Source of the DNA: Prorocentrum cordatum
Lineage: Eukaryota; Sar; Dinophyceae; Prorocentrales; Prorocentraceae
Length of the DNA: 64,000 nt
Direction of reading: 5' to 3'
Assembly (NCBI GenBank): GCA_963575745.1
Contig: CAUYUJ010011270.1
Location: forward strand, 299,539 to 363,538
Position 1 is the stretch's first letter; every line of letters begins with the position of its first letter. The translations under genes and the position numbers were made by a program. The notes beneath the pieces are model-generated. The model had not been told where the DNA came from and did not search any database. It saw only the letters and a program-made list of their open reading frames with translations. Positions 40,002 through 52,105 of this stretch are shown in pieces.

Positions 40002-40680
40002 GGGGACGACGTTCTGAGGGCCTCCAGTGGGCCTCTTGGGGGCCTCTCGGAGGCCTGTGGGGCTCTCCTGGAGGCGTCTTGGGGCGCGCTGAGGGCAATT
40101 TCTGTGCCTCTTGGGGGCTTCTGGGGGCCTTCGGGGATGCTCTTGGGGGCCTCTTTGGGGCCTCTTGGGGCCTCGCGGGGGGACCGCTGGGCTCGCTTAG
40201 GTAGTCTTGAAGCCCTGTCGGGGCACTCCTGGAACCGTCTTGGGCGGCTCCTGGGCCATTTTGGGGCTCTCCTGGGCCGTCTTGGGACAATTTTAGGGGT
40301 CTCTTGGGCCGTCTTGGGGCGGTCTTGGGGGCCTCTTCGGCCGTTGTGAAACGGTTTTGGGAGACTCTTGGGCGGGTTTGGAGCGTCGGAACCCCGAAGA
40401 TGCGAGAAGGCCAAAAACCTCAAAAAAACTATACAAATCAACGATGTTGGCTTGTCGGGGCTCTCTTGGGAGGCCTCTTGGGATGCCTTCGGGGCCTCAT
40501 GGAGCTCTCTTGGAACGTCTTCGGGCCTTCCTGGCCATTCCTGAGGCTATCTATGCGCGTCTTGGAGCGCTCGCGGGCCGTCTTGGGCGGTCTCGAACTG
40601 TTCCTGGCGGTCCCAGGGGCCCCCCATGACGCTTCGGACGCTCTCCGGGGGGCGCCCTGCACACCCCATGGAAATGACAG
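40002..40680 (+). repeat. Phased CTTGGGGCC array
   Basis: One 370-type unit with the boundary GGAGCGTCGGAACCCCGAAGA and AAATCAACGATGTT at 40,380-40,450. Over 40,280-40,390 successive motifs are 10, 11, 11, 10, 11, 11 and 11 bases apart. Confidence 0.8.
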
Positions 40681-40710
40681 GCACCGCCCCGGGGCCTTAC
40701 TCCGATATAT

Positions 40711-40711
40711 G

Positions 40712-40743
<32 letters not shown>

Positions 40744-40777
40744 TGTATGTATGTATGTATGTATGTATGTATGTATG

Positions 40778-40837
<60 letters not shown>

Positions 40838-40970
40838 CATACATACATACATACATACATACATACATACATACATACACACACATACGGATAAACCGTG
40901 TGAGAGGCATAGTGACTATATGTGCAGGTAATGCGGTATACATATGTATAGAGAGATAGAGAAGAAATTC
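40711..40970. repeat. Palindromic microsatellite (GTAT)n(AT)n(ATAC)n
   Basis: About 70 bases of GTAT, 50 of AT and 48 of ATAC, together a self-complementary block of about 165 bases, followed by 90 bases of unassigned sequence before the LINE. Confidence 0.9.
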
Positions 40971-41006
40971 ACGTACATATGCTACTCGTGTTCCGGAGGG
41001 GCGCCG

Positions 41007-43330
41007 TCACCGCACGCCTAGGGCTGGAGTGTGAACTCTACATCCTGGATTGCCTCCAGGAAGGCATCTTTGGCTAACACTGCATACGGGGACCCGTGAG
41101 ACACCTTGCTCTCGCGAGGTTCCACCACAACGCAGGACTCGCTGGGAGAAGGCCCCAGCGCTCCGGAGGAGAGGCATGTAAGGGAGGGAACTCCGGGTGG
41201 TGAAGAATCTCCTGCAGCTTCGGGCACCTCCAGTAATGTCGAAAATCGTATCCCTGGTGCCAATGGGCGCTGACGCGCGCGCAGCCGAATCTACGTGCGA
41301 ACGGGGGCCGCTGGCCCTCGTCGCCCACCCGCCGAGCAGCGATTTGAGGGCAGCTGTGGCCCCGCAGCCCCTCCAGGAAGCGAGGGTGCGCTGCAACGCC
41401 TCGAAGTCTATCTTGGCGCGCTGCCAGTCAGGGGTGGAGAAGGAGGTGAGGCGACGCAGGAGAGTCGAGATCAGAGACGGAGGAAAGAGCGAGGGAAGAG
41501 AGGCTGCGTACAGTGTCGCTTGCAAGCGCGGCGCGAGCAGCGGCGCCCGCCGCGCGGACTCAGTGGCGCGCGCAGCACGGCGCATGTCTCTCCCCGGCGC
41601 TGCCCACTTGCGGGAAGTAGGCCAGCCTGCCGCGGCGTCGGCGAGGCTCTCCGCGATGCTGGGCAGCACCCGCCACTCAGGCGAGAGGCGCCCCTGGCAC
41701 GCGAGTGGGAGCGGCAGCGAGAACGCCGCCACCTCCTGGAGCGCCGCCGGGGCAGGCCGCCATGCGTGCGCTAACGTCTTCACCGCCGTCCTCATCATGG
41801 CAGCCCTGGCGGCAGCCGCGAGCGACTGCACGCGCGGCCCCCCCCAAGAGCGCATCTCCAGCAGGTCGGCTACGCCGCCAGTGTTGGGGGGGAGCCGCAT
41901 GACTTTGCACAGCCAGTAGCGCCCCATGGACAGGAAGTGGGCGGGCACCTCGAAGTACTGCGCCAGGTAGCTCGTGAGAGGCAGCACCCGGGAAGCGTAG
42001 AGGGCCACTGCGGGAGTCGCATGAGCGCCCGATTTGGCCACATCGGCGATGCGGGCGCGCATCTTGTTCAGCGCCGCGAGCCAGACGTCCATGAGCGCCA
42101 CCCCAAGGCCCATGAGCACGCCCAGGTAGATGGTAGAGGGCACGACCGGGAAATCCCCCCATGCGTCCGTCGAGGTACGGAGGAGCTGCCGTGCACGTTG
42201 CTTCAGTTCCTCCGTCCACGGGCCTTCGAGTGGGATCATCGCGCACGTTTTGAGCTTGATCTTCAGCCCCGTGCAGCGCGCGCACGTCCGGAAGAACAGC
42301 TCCACCCGGCAAACCATGGTGAAGCACGGCAGCATGATGCCGACGTCGTCAGCGCAGGCAAACGCGCGGCCCGGACGAAACTCACGCCGACGCGGGGCCA
42401 GCAACTTCTCGAGCCACCGCAGCTTCGGGTCGAATGCCCAGGCGAAGAGGCTGCCACTGAGTGGACATCCCTGCAGCACGCCCGCCGTGATCAGGAAAGT
42501 ACGGATCACCGAGCACGGCCCCCGCACGCAGGCCCACACCATCGCGTAGAGAGCTTTGACGGCGGCGCGGAAGCGCACTGGGAACCAGGACCGCTCAAGC
42601 ACCTTGAAGAGCCACGCCTGTGCCAAGCTCGGGAAAGCCGCGCCGAAGTCGTAGCAGTTCAGGGTTGGGCTGGTGAGCTGCATGGGAGCTTGTAGTGCCA
42701 TCTCTCGGGCCAGGGAGTCCATGTGGACGATGTTGCTGCCAAAGTTCCGCCCCGCGATGAAGCCCTGCTGGCTCGAGTGGGCGGCGCGAGCGATGGGGCC
42801 TTTGATGAAATCGTTCATCACGAGGGCGACCGCTTTGTTCTCCGAGTTCTTGAAGGCGAGCGGCCTCGTGGCCTTCTGAGCCCTCGCAGGGTCCCAAGCG
42901 TCGGAGGCCACCGAGCCCTTAGGCGCGAACGCCTGCAGGATGTCGTTGAACTCTGGCAACATGCATTGGCCGTCCCCCAACCATTCGCACACGCGTAAAA
43001 TGTGCGCTGCGCCACCGGGCGTGTAGGCCCATGCCGAATAAGGCAGCCTGTCGGGCCCTGGCGCGCCGGCACGCGCCTGTCGCAACAGTCTGCCCACGCG
43101 CCCCTCGGAAGGGGGGATCCACTCGGCGATGCCTATATCTGCGCAGTGCCTCTCCAAGAAAGTGCACATCGCCGGGCCGTCGGGCAGCTTGGCCGTGAAG
43201 ACCTCGGCCCAGTGGCTGGCGAGGGCGCGTTGCATCCCCAATGGATCACGCAGAACCTCGCCGTCGTCAACGATGACGCCCCCCAGCGCGAGGCTCTTGC
43301 CCCAAGGTGCCCATAGGGGGGCGCGTCGGC
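41007..43330 (-). pseudogene. LINE ORF2: reverse transcriptase part
   Basis: The open frame begins before DPLGMQRALASHWAEVF (about 43,260) and covers the RT: GAPGPDRLPYSAW, RPLAFKNSENKAVALVMNDF, HSSQQGFIAGRNFGSNI, LNCYDFGAAFPSLAQAWLFK, GVLQGCPLSGSLFAWAFDP and the active-site FACADDVGIML (Asp-Asp near 42,345), then TGLKIKLKTCAMI. The Asp-Asp pair and the other core motifs are kept. The thumb and tail follow to 41,007, but a Cys/His segment usual at LINE ends (YDFRHYWRCPKL) lies in another frame near 41,230, so the tail is shifted. It copies the element RNA at the nicked target. Confidence 0.85.
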
Positions 43331-44680
43331 GAGCGTTCGACGCTTGGCGCTGGAGGCGGCCTGGGTGCCTTGGTCGCGGGCGTGGTCCATGTCCAGCTCG
43401 AGCTCTCGTATCTGGACGGCGGCTGCCTCAGCGTGGATTTCGACGACCCCCTGCTCGAAAGCCGAAGGCTGCACAGGCTGACTGAGCCGGCCCCCCAGTC
43501 GCACGCGATGCGGCGGCGGGCGAGCTGCGACGTTTGGCACAGGCGCCACGCCAGGCGGACGTCCTGCCGCCAGACAGCTCGCGCGACCGCACGAGCCCGC
43601 ATCGACTGGAAAGCAGCATCTGGAACGTCTCGGGCCGACAGCCGGTCCCGGGCGAGTTTCGCGGCAGCTGTCATCTTGGCCTCGAGCGTGGGCGACTGCA
43701 GCGGCACCGAGGAGGGCTCGTCGACGAAGTGCTTGCACACGATGTCGAAGGACTCGAGGTATTCAGCTGACTTGAAGATGTAGTCGGGGATCGGCTGCAT
43801 GTGCTCTGGCTGAGGCGCCATCGTGAAGATCGTGAGGTAAATGAGCGTGTGGTCGCTCAAGTTGCGTCGGTGCGTCTCCTCTGGCGTGAGGGCGCGGTGG
43901 AGCGCCATGCGCGTGCACGGGGTGGCCCAGGCAGGTGAGCTGATGAAGATACGATCCAATCGCTGCAACTGGAGACTCTCTTGCGTCCAATGCGTGGGTT
44001 GTAGGTCGTGGATCTCGGTCATTATATCGAAGACGCGTTTCCACGACTGTACCAATGGCCGCGAATCCGCCTGCTCTCTGCGTGCGTTGCGGTGCTCGTC
44101 GGGGTTTGCCGTGTAGATCGCTGGTTCGGGGTGCAGGTTGAAGTCGCCTGCGACGATCACGGTGCGGAGCTTCGGCTGGTTCCGCGCCGCCGCAAGATCT
44201 GGCAAGATGTAGTTGTGGAGTGTCCTCATGTCCTCGGAAGTGAGCCCGTAGTTGTGGATGTTGTAGTGTGTCAACACGGCTCCGGAGAATAGATTCTCAG
44301 CGATGACTCTCGAAATGCGCCTGGCGACAATCCCATCGTGGTGAAAACGTGTGTCTTCGTGATCTCCAAAGAAGGGAACGAGGGTGGCTACGCCGCCCGT
44401 GCCCCTTTCATCGCAGAAGGAAGAGAAACGTCGGGCCCGACACCCGACCTGTCCGAGTTCGTGGCTCAGCACACCGTCGGTCTGATGCACTTCTTGCAGT
44501 GCCAAGACCGTCGACTGGTTCCAAAATTGCAGTGCGTGTCGGATTTTGGCTTGCCGCCGGCGCCTCTTGTGATGCAGGAGGGCACGAGCATTCCACGAGG
44601 CGAACGTTATCGACTCCAGCGGCGGCACTCCAGGAGGCCGCCACTGCCCGAACAATCCATCAAATAGAAAACACGACGCC
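43330..44680 (-). pseudogene. LINE ORF2: AP-type endonuclease part
   Basis: Endonuclease domain from about 44,620 to 43,840: ITFASWNARALL (Asn), VLALQEVH (catalytic Glu), TVIVAGDFNLHP (Asp-Phe-Asn near 44,140), LQRLDRIFISS (Asp-Arg) and NLSDHTLIYL (Ser-Asp-His near 43,850). All residues of the exonuclease-endonuclease-phosphatase fold are present, so target nicking ability may be intact. After 43,500 the frame degrades; the linker to RT lies first in a second frame (EQGVVEIHAEAAAVQIRELE) and then in the RT frame. No ATG precedes the domain in its frame and it overlaps the ORF1 end, so it may start inside ORF1 or be expressed by another route. Confidence 0.85.
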
Positions 44681-45721
44681 AGCAGTGACGTCGAAGACCT
44701 TCGAGAACTCGTCGTTGACCTCTGCCTTGTTGACGTCAGCGGCCTCTCGGACGCGCTCATGCCACAGCACTCGTGATTTGATGGCCGTGCGGTTTCCAGC
44801 GTCTGTCTCAGTAGCGCCCTCGGGATCCAGCTCGATGCGGCAGAGGGGCTCCCTCTTGTAGAAGATGAGGCCTTTGTATCGACTGCAGGTAAACTCCTTG
44901 TCGCGGTACTTGTTGGATAGAAGGTTGTGGAACTTTTTGGTGCGAATCTTGAGCTGGACGATCTTCGGAGGCTCGTCACGTCCCAGGTACATGCGTTGCT
45001 GCTGGCCCGTGGTGTCTTGCACGTGAAGGTTCTGCCATTTGCCCCCAGGGAGTCGCAGGGCGTCCATGGCGCGCTTGACCCTGGAGCTGGCCAGACCGAC
45101 GGAGCCTTTGAACTGGATCGTGTGCCTCTGGTCGACGTCCGAGCCGACGACGTCGTACTGCTCGGGTTTGATATCGAGCGGCCCCCAGATCTCATGCAGG
45201 GCACGCTCGAGTTGCACACGCTGGTATTCCGCGCTGGCGCTGGCGAGGAGGATGATGTTGTCGGCTGGTCGGTCCCACAAGCTGAGGTCGTGCTCGTGCC
45301 CCCGTGGGACGGCGGCCTCGGCCACAGCGAGCGCACGCTGGAGGGTCGCGATCTGCGCGCGCATCTCCGCCTGGCCCTGCTCGAGCTTAGACTGCCAGGC
45401 CTGCAGCTTGCCAACCTCCGCCTCGGTTGCGGACATCCGCTGCTCATGGGCCTTGGCGATCTCGCTGAGCGTGTTGACCGTCGTCGCCTGGGCCGCGCGG
45501 ATCTGGGCGTTGGTGTGGTCGGTGATGCTCTTGTACAGGGTCCTGTTGCCGTCTTCAAGCTGCTTGCCGAGCTCAGTGCGCAGCTTGTCGATGAGGGCGG
45601 CGGGGTCGCTGCCCTGGTTATTGGTGCTGTGGATGCCGGCGCCAGCAGCAGGGGCGGCAGCGCTATGCACCTGAGCACGTACATCTGTGCATGCATGTGC
45701 ATGATGTGTACATACATGCAT
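44660..45721 (-). CDS. LINE ORF1 protein (coiled coil and RRM-like)
   Basis: 353 residues from ATG 45,721; the frame is open farther upstream, so an earlier start is possible. Counted from this start, residues 38-140 are a coiled coil with heptads (IDKLRTELGKQLEDGNRTLY; VGKLQAWQSKLEQGQAEMRA). Residues 148-235 resemble the RRM of LINE ORF1 proteins: ADNIILLASASAEYQRVQLE, YDVVGSDVDQRHTIQFKG and KRAMDALRLPGGKWQNLHV. A basic C-terminal third follows. It probably binds element RNA as a multimer. Uninterrupted, in contrast to ORF2. Confidence 0.75.
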   Translation of the reverse strand: MHVCTHHAHACTDVRAQVHSAAAPAAGAGIHSTNNQGSDPAALIDKLRTELGKQLEDGNRTLYKSITDHTNAQIRAAQATTVNTLSEIAKAHEQRMSATEAEVGKLQAWQSKLEQGQAEMRAQIATLQRALAVAEAAVPRGHEHDLSLWDRPADNIILLASASAEYQRVQLERALHEIWGPLDIKPEQYDVVGSDVDQRHTIQFKGSVGLASSRVKRAMDALRLPGGKWQNLHVQDTTGQQQRMYLGRDEPPKIVQLKIRTKKFHNLLSNKYRDKEFTCSRYKGLIFYKREPLCRIELDPEGATETDAGNRTAIKSRVLWHERVREAADVNKAEVNDEFSKVFDVTAGVVFSI

Positions 45722-46780
45722 TATGTTTACAACATTGGCACGCGTAACATCATCACCCGAAGAGACACGCGCAAATAGCACAATTAACATACAAATGCAC
45801 ACATCCTCGGAAGGCCGCGTCGTCACTCTGCGAGCGTGGCGCGGCCAGTGAAAGCAGCCAAGGATGGGCTGGATAGGGAAGGATGCAACGGCACTCTCGG
45901 AAAATTGCTCATCCTTACTCTGCGGGTTGACTGTAGGTGGCGACGTCCGAAGCCCATCCCCACCAGCCATCGATTGCCCAAAATCGATGCGACGCGGGGG
46001 TAGGGTTCGGATTTCGACACGTGTTCGACGAATTCCGAACCCTGACGGTATGAGGAATAAAAGCTCGACGGGATAGCAGTACAAGTACCCCTAACCCTTC
46101 TGGGAGGGGACCTGAGTTAGGAAGGCCGGAAACTTAGGGATAGGGGGCCTTTTCTGCACATGTATCAGGACTTATTCTCCCTAATGCGTCGACAGGGACT
46201 TAAGTTCGGCCACCTCTTTATCGTGCTATTCGGATTTGGGGACATCCTCTGTGCTCGATGGTACCCCCGCCGCCAGTCGAGCTGCCTGCATCGTTGATCG
46301 GCGAGGGTAGAGCTCGGACATTGCCGCCGACCTGTGCTGCTGGGCCTGTCGACCCAACCAGCGCGCCCGAAAGCCGCGACTGGGGCAGGCTGCCTGGCTA
46401 AGCACTGGACGCCGGCCTCTCCCCAGACTGGACGGCGAGCCGGGGGGGACATGAGAAGAAGAAGGCCTTCTCAGGAGGCGGCGGGACGTCTCAGAGGCCC
46501 TCGCGCCTTCTGGCAAGTTTTCTGTGCATTTGCGGACAGCGTAGAGAACTTCTCAGATTGAGAAGGCCTTCTCTTTCTCACTTCCCCACCAGGCTCGCCA
46601 CATACACATGTAGTCTAGCATAAAACGAGCGGGCCCTGACAGGAACCCCCCAAAACCAACCCATCCTTGACGGTCCTCGGGCCACGGGGGGGGGGGCCCC
46701 AAGAGGCCAGAAGCGGCGCAAAGACTCCGGACCCGTTCATGGCGAGTGTTTGCTTGCATCCACGCTTTTGTCGGAGAGGG
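45722..46780. other. Unassigned region upstream of the LINE
   Basis: Lower-GC, non-repetitive DNA. No open frame has a recognised domain; part may be the LINE 5-prime UTR. Nothing more can be supported. Confidence 0.5.
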
Positions 46781-47640
46781 AGGGGGAGGAGGAGCAGGGG
46801 GAGAAAGAGGAGGGGATGAGAAGGAGGAGGATGAAGAGGAGGAGGAGGAGGAGGAAGAGGAGGAGAATAATAAAAAAAAATCGAAGAAAGAGGGACGGAC
46901 GAGGAGGACGAGGAGGAAGAGGAGGAGGAGGAGGAGGGAGGAGGAGGAGGGAGGAGGAGGAGGAGGAGGAGGAGGAGGGAGGAGGAGCAGTAGGAGGAGG
47001 AGGAGGAGGAGGAGGAGGAGCAGGAGGGAGGAGGAGGAGCAGGAGGAGGAGGAGCAGGAGGAATGAAGAGGAGAATGAGGCACCGAAGGTTTCTGTATGC
47101 TTCGGTCCCCAAGGCGGACCGCCCGGGCCCAGAAGGGGCCGAGAACCGAGAAATCTACGAGGGGGGAATAAAGGGAAACGCAAAGGGAATCGAGCAGCAC
47201 GAAAAGCAAGCAGGAGCACGAACAGGACGAACGAAGAACACGCCACAAATCCATTAGGGCGAGACCAGCAAGGCAGCGCAAGTCCTCTCACCAGCCTCGC
47301 CCCCATGGGTTTCCAGCGTCGATCGCCCTGCCCTAGCTCCAAGGCCTGCCCTTCTTGCCGCGACAACCAGAGACACTTCGAAACCTCGGTCCTCGAACCT
47401 CGGTTCTCCGACCTCGATCCTCGAACCTCGATCCTTTAACCTCGGTCAAAAGCGACCGCGATGACGGCAGCAACGACGACGACGACGACGACGAAAACGA
47501 CCTCCAGAAGTCGCCGCAGGATTCGCGAGCGGGAGGAGGAGGAAAAGGAGGAGGAGGCAAAGAAGAAGGAGGAAGAGAGAGAAGGAGAAAAAAGAGGGGA
47601 GGAGGTAAGGCCTGCGGTTGACAAAGTGTAATGAGATCCC
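46781..47640. repeat. GGA purine tract and short tracts
   Basis: GGAGGA-rich DNA to 47,062, about 300 unassigned bases, CTCGAACCTCGGTTC-type iterations (47,390-47,445), (GAC)n and another GGA tract to 47,605. Confidence 0.75.
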
Positions 47641-48000
<360 letters not shown>

Positions 48001-48364
48001 GTCCCCCTCCCGGAAGCTCCCCCCCCTTCCCCCCGTTTGCCGCTCCAGACGCTCCCCCCCCACTTACCAAAGGGAGGAGACCTTAGCTACCCCCCTCCCT
48101 TTGAACCCCTCCTGCTGGAAGCTACCACCCCCTCCCTTGAACTCCCCCTGCCGGACGATCCTCCCCCGTCGCCGTCGTCGTTGCCGTCGCCGTCGCTCGA
48201 CGTCTTCGTACGACGCCGTCGTCGTCCTCGTCGTCGTTGTTGCCGCCGTCGCCGTCATTGTCGCCGTCTTCGCATGACCTCGTCGTGGTCGTCACGAAGA
48301 GGACGAGGTCATACGAAGACAGCGACGGACGACGGACGACGGACGACGCGCGACCGAAGACGAC
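48001..48364. other. Pyrimidine and GTCGTC low-complexity DNA
   Basis: Poly-C-rich to 48,165, then GTCGTCGTC-type DNA and its inverse GACGACGGACGACGG near 48,325-48,350. No gene. Confidence 0.7.
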
Positions 48365-48870
48365 GACGACCCAGGGTCAGAGAAAACGAAAACACGACCC
48401 AGGGGCTGAGAAAACGAGGAAACGAAGCAGGGTCCGAGAAAACGAGACCACTGCCCAGGGGCCGAGAAAACGAGAAAACGAACCAGGGTCAAAAAAAGAC
48501 GAACCAGGGTCCGAGAAAACGCGACCACAATCCAGGGGCAGAGAAAACGCGAAAACGAACCAGGGTCAGATAAAACGAGACCACGACCCAGAGGCCGACA
48601 AAACAAGACAACGAGAAAATAAGCCAGCGCCCGAGAAAACGAAAACACGACCCAGGGGCCGAGAAAACGAGACAACGAGAAAACGAACCAGGGCCCAAGA
48701 AAGCGAGATCACAACCCAAGGGCCGAGAAAACGAGAAAACTAACCAGGGCCCGAGAAAACAAAACAAAAACCCAGAAGCCAAGAAAACAAGAACACGAGG
48801 CAATGAACCAGGGTCCGAGAAAACACGATAACGACCCAGGGGCCGAGAACACGAGAAAACACTAAAATTA
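48365..48870. repeat. AGAAAACGA minisatellite, block 1
   Basis: Irregular repeats of about 28-40 bases built from CCGAGAAAACGAG, ACCACGACCCAGGGGCC and AACCAGGGTC. Block 2 is at 50,736-52,105. Confidence 0.9.
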
Positions 48871-48929
48871 GCCTGGCGAAGGACCCAACCATATGCAACT
48901 GTGAATACCGCAAGTGTGAATATCGTTTT

Positions 48930-50620
48930 CGGCGGCGCTACCTCTGGGTAGTGGAGACGCATGCGAACACCCCCACTGGGGCCTTCGGTGGAGCTCCCTA
49001 TGGGGCTACGAAACGCTGCCCTGGGTGGGGGAACCGCATGCAGGCAACCCCACTGGGGCTTCGGTGGAGCTCCCTGTAGGGCCACGAAACGCTGCCCTGG
49101 GTAACCGCATGCGGGCACCCCCACTGGGGCCTTCGGTGGAGCTCCCTCTGGGGCTACGAAACGCTGCCCTGGGTGGGGGAACCGCATGAGGGCAGCCCCA
49201 CTGGGGCCTACGGTGGAGCTCCCTATGGGGCTACGAAACGCTGCCCTGGGTGGGGGAACCGCATGTGGACACCCCCACTGGGGCCTTCGGTGGAGCTCCC
49301 TCTGGGGCTACGAAACGCTGCCCTGGGTGGGGGAACCGCATGTGGACACCCCCACTGGGGCCTTCGGTGGAGCTCCCTATGGGGCCACGAAACGCTGCCC
49401 TGGGTGGGGGAACCGCATGTGGACACCCCCACTGGGGCCTTCGGTGGAGCTCCCTATGGGGCCACGAAACGCTGCCCTGGGTGGGGGAACCGCATGTGGA
49501 CACCCCCACTGGGGCCTTCGGTGGAGCTCCCTATGGGGCTACGAAACGCTGCCCTGGGTGGGGGAACCGCATGTGGACACCCCCACTGGGGCCTTCGGTG
49601 GAGCTCCCTATGGGGCTACGAAACGCTGCCCTGGGTGGGGGAACCGCATGTGGACACCCCCACTGGGGCCTTCGGTGGAGCTCCCTATGGGGCCACGAAA
49701 CGCTGCCCTGGGTGGGGGAACCGCATGTGGACACCCCCACTGGGGCCTTCGGTGGAGCTCCCTATGGGGCCACGAAACGCTGCCCTGGGTGGGGGAACCG
49801 CATGCGGACACCCCCACTGGGGCCTTCGGTGGAGCTCCCTATGGGGCTACGAAACGCTGCCCTGGGTGGGGGAACCGCATGTGGACACCCCCACTGGGGC
49901 CTTCGGTGGAGCTCCCTATGGGGCTACGAAACGCTGCCCTGGGTGGGGGAACCGCATGTGGACACCCCCACTGGGGCCTTCGGTGGAGCTCCCTATGGGG
50001 CTACGACGCTGCCCTGGGTGGGGGAACCGCACACCCTGGGGCCCGGTGGAGTGGGGGAAACGCTGCCCTGGGTGGGGGAACCGCATGTGGACACCCCCAC
50101 TGGGGCCTTCGGTGGAGCTCCCTATGGGGCTACGAAACGCTGCCCTGGGTGGGGGAACCGCATGTGGACACCCCCACTGGGGCCTTCGGTGGAGCTCCCT
50201 ATGGGGCTACGAAACGCTGCCCTGGGTGGGGGAACCGCATGTGGACACCCCCACTGGGGCCTTCGGTGGAGCCACGAAACGCTGCCCTGGGTGGGGGAAC
50301 CGCATGTGGACACCCCCACTGGGGCCTTCGGTGGAGCTCCCTATGGGGCCACGAAACGCTGCCCTGGGTGGGGGAACCGCATGTGGACACCCCCACTGGG
50401 GCCTTCGGTGGAGCTCCCTATGGGGCTACGAAACGCTGCCCTGGGTGGGGGAACCGCATGGGACACCCCCACTGGGGCCTTCGGTGGAGCTCCCTCTGGG
50501 GCTACGAAACGCTGCCCTGGGTGGGGGAACCGCATGTGGACACCCCCACTGGGGCCTTCGGTGGAGCTCACGAAACGCGAGGGGCCTTCGGTGGAGCTCC
50601 CTATGGGGCTACGAAACGTG
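48930..50620. repeat. 77-bp tandem satellite II, about 21 copies
   Basis: Units of 77 bases with CCTTCGGTGGAGCTCCC, TATGGGGCTACGAAACG, CTGCCCTGGGTGGGG and ACCGCATGTGGAC. A few units are shortened (49,995-50,050; 50,262-50,275; 50,565-50,585). The core is shared with the 89-bp satellite at 1-1,235. The unit has no stop in any forward frame, so three very long plus-strand open frames run through it; these are artefacts. Confidence 0.95.
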
Positions 50621-50735
50621 TGAGAGGTGTGCCGAGAGCAGAGGCAAGGAGGGGGAGGAGGGAGGAGGAGAGGAAGGAGGGGAACGCGGGGCACCGTCTC
50701 TTCAAAACGAGGACCCAACACCACAGGATGGTTGG
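50621..50735. other. Satellite tail, second copy
   Basis: TGTGCCGAGAGCAGAGGCAAG, split here by a purine tract, then CACCGTCTCTTCAAAACG and CACCACAGGATGGTTGGG, as after the first satellite at 1,236-1,400. Confidence 0.85.
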
Positions 50736-52105
50736 GAACAAACCAAGGTCCGAGCAAACGAGACCACGACCCAGGCCGAGAAAACGCGAATATCGGTCCT
50801 AGAACACGAGACCACGACCCAGGGGCCGAGACAACCAGAAAACGAAAAAAGTAATCGAGGGCCCGAAAACCACGAACCAGGGCCCGAGAAAACGAGGCAA
50901 CGAGAAAACAAACCAGCGTCCGAGAAAACGAAACCGCGACCCAGGGGCCGAGACAACGAGACAACGAGAAAACAAACCAGGGCCCGAGAAAACTGGACCA
51001 CGACCCAAGCGCCGAGAAAACAAGAAACGAAAACACGAACCAGGGCCACAGAAAACGAGACCACGACCCAGGGACAGAGAAAACGAGAAAACGAATCAGG
51101 GCAGAAGAAAACGAGACCACGACCCAGGGGCAGAGAAAACGAGAAAACAAGAAAACGAACCATGGCCCGAGAAAACCAAACCACGACCCAGGGCAGAGAA
51201 AACAAGGAAACGAACCAGGGTAAAAAAATCACGACCCAGGAGCCGAGAAAACAAGAAACCGAGAAAACGAAACGGGGTTCGAGGAACAACAAAAAACACT
51301 ACCCATGGCACGATAACAACAGAGAACAAGACAACGAATCAGGATCAAAGAAACAAGAGCACGACCCAGGGGAAGACAAAACAAGAAAACAAGACAACCG
51401 ACCAGGGGCCGAGAAAACGAGACAACGAACCGGGGCCCGAGAAAACGAGACAACAACCCAGGGGCCGAAACAAAGAGAACACGAGAAAACGAACCAGGGC
51501 CCGAGAAAACGAGACCACGACCCAGAGGCCGAGAAAACGAGAAGACGAAAAAAGGAATCGGGGCCCGAGAAAACGAGAAAACGAGAACGCGAAACAGGAT
51601 CAGAGGAAACGAGACCGCGACCCAGGGGCCGAGAAAACGAGGCAACGAGAAAACAAACCAGGGCCCGAGAAAACTGGACCACGACCCAAGCGCCGAAAAA
51701 ACAAGAAAAGAGAACACGAACCAGGGCCACAGAAAACGAGACCACGACCCAGGGACAGAGAAAACGAGGAAACGAATCAGGGCAGAAGAAAACGAGACCA
51801 CGACCCAGGGGCAGAGAAAACGAGAAAACAAGAAAACGAACCATGGCCCGAGAAAACCAAACCACGACCCAGGGGCCGAGAAAAAGAGACTACGAACCAG
51901 GGTCAAAAAAAAAGACCACGACCCAGGAGCCGAGAAAACAAGAAACCGAGAAAACGAAACGGGGTCCGAGAAAACGAGACCACGACCAAGGGGCAGACAT
52001 AATGCGACAGGATCCGAGCCAGGGCCGAGAAAACAAGAAAACGAGAAAACGAACCAGGGTCCGGGGGAAAAAAAACACGACCCAGGGGACGATAACAACA
52101 AAAAA
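50736..52105. repeat. AGAAAACGA minisatellite, block 2, with a 680-bp higher-order repeat
   Basis: Same units as block 1. A stretch beginning CGACCCAAGCGCCG at 51,001 recurs at 51,682, and one with CCAGGAGCCGAGAAAAC near 51,236 recurs near 51,920, so a segment of about 680 bases was duplicated. Confidence 0.85.

Larger units (their letters stand above)
41007..45721 (-). mobile_element. LINE retrotransposon with ORF1 and EN-RT ORF2
   Basis: Two-ORF non-LTR element on the minus strand: ORF1 with coiled coil and RRM-like part, ORF2 with apurinic-type endonuclease, RT and a C-terminal Cys/His segment. The EN-RT linker needs two frame changes and the tail another. The 3-prime side abuts the microsatellite at 40,711-40,970 and no poly-A tail is seen. 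The 5-prime side is ATGCATGTGCATGATGTG-type DNA. Confidence 0.85.
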
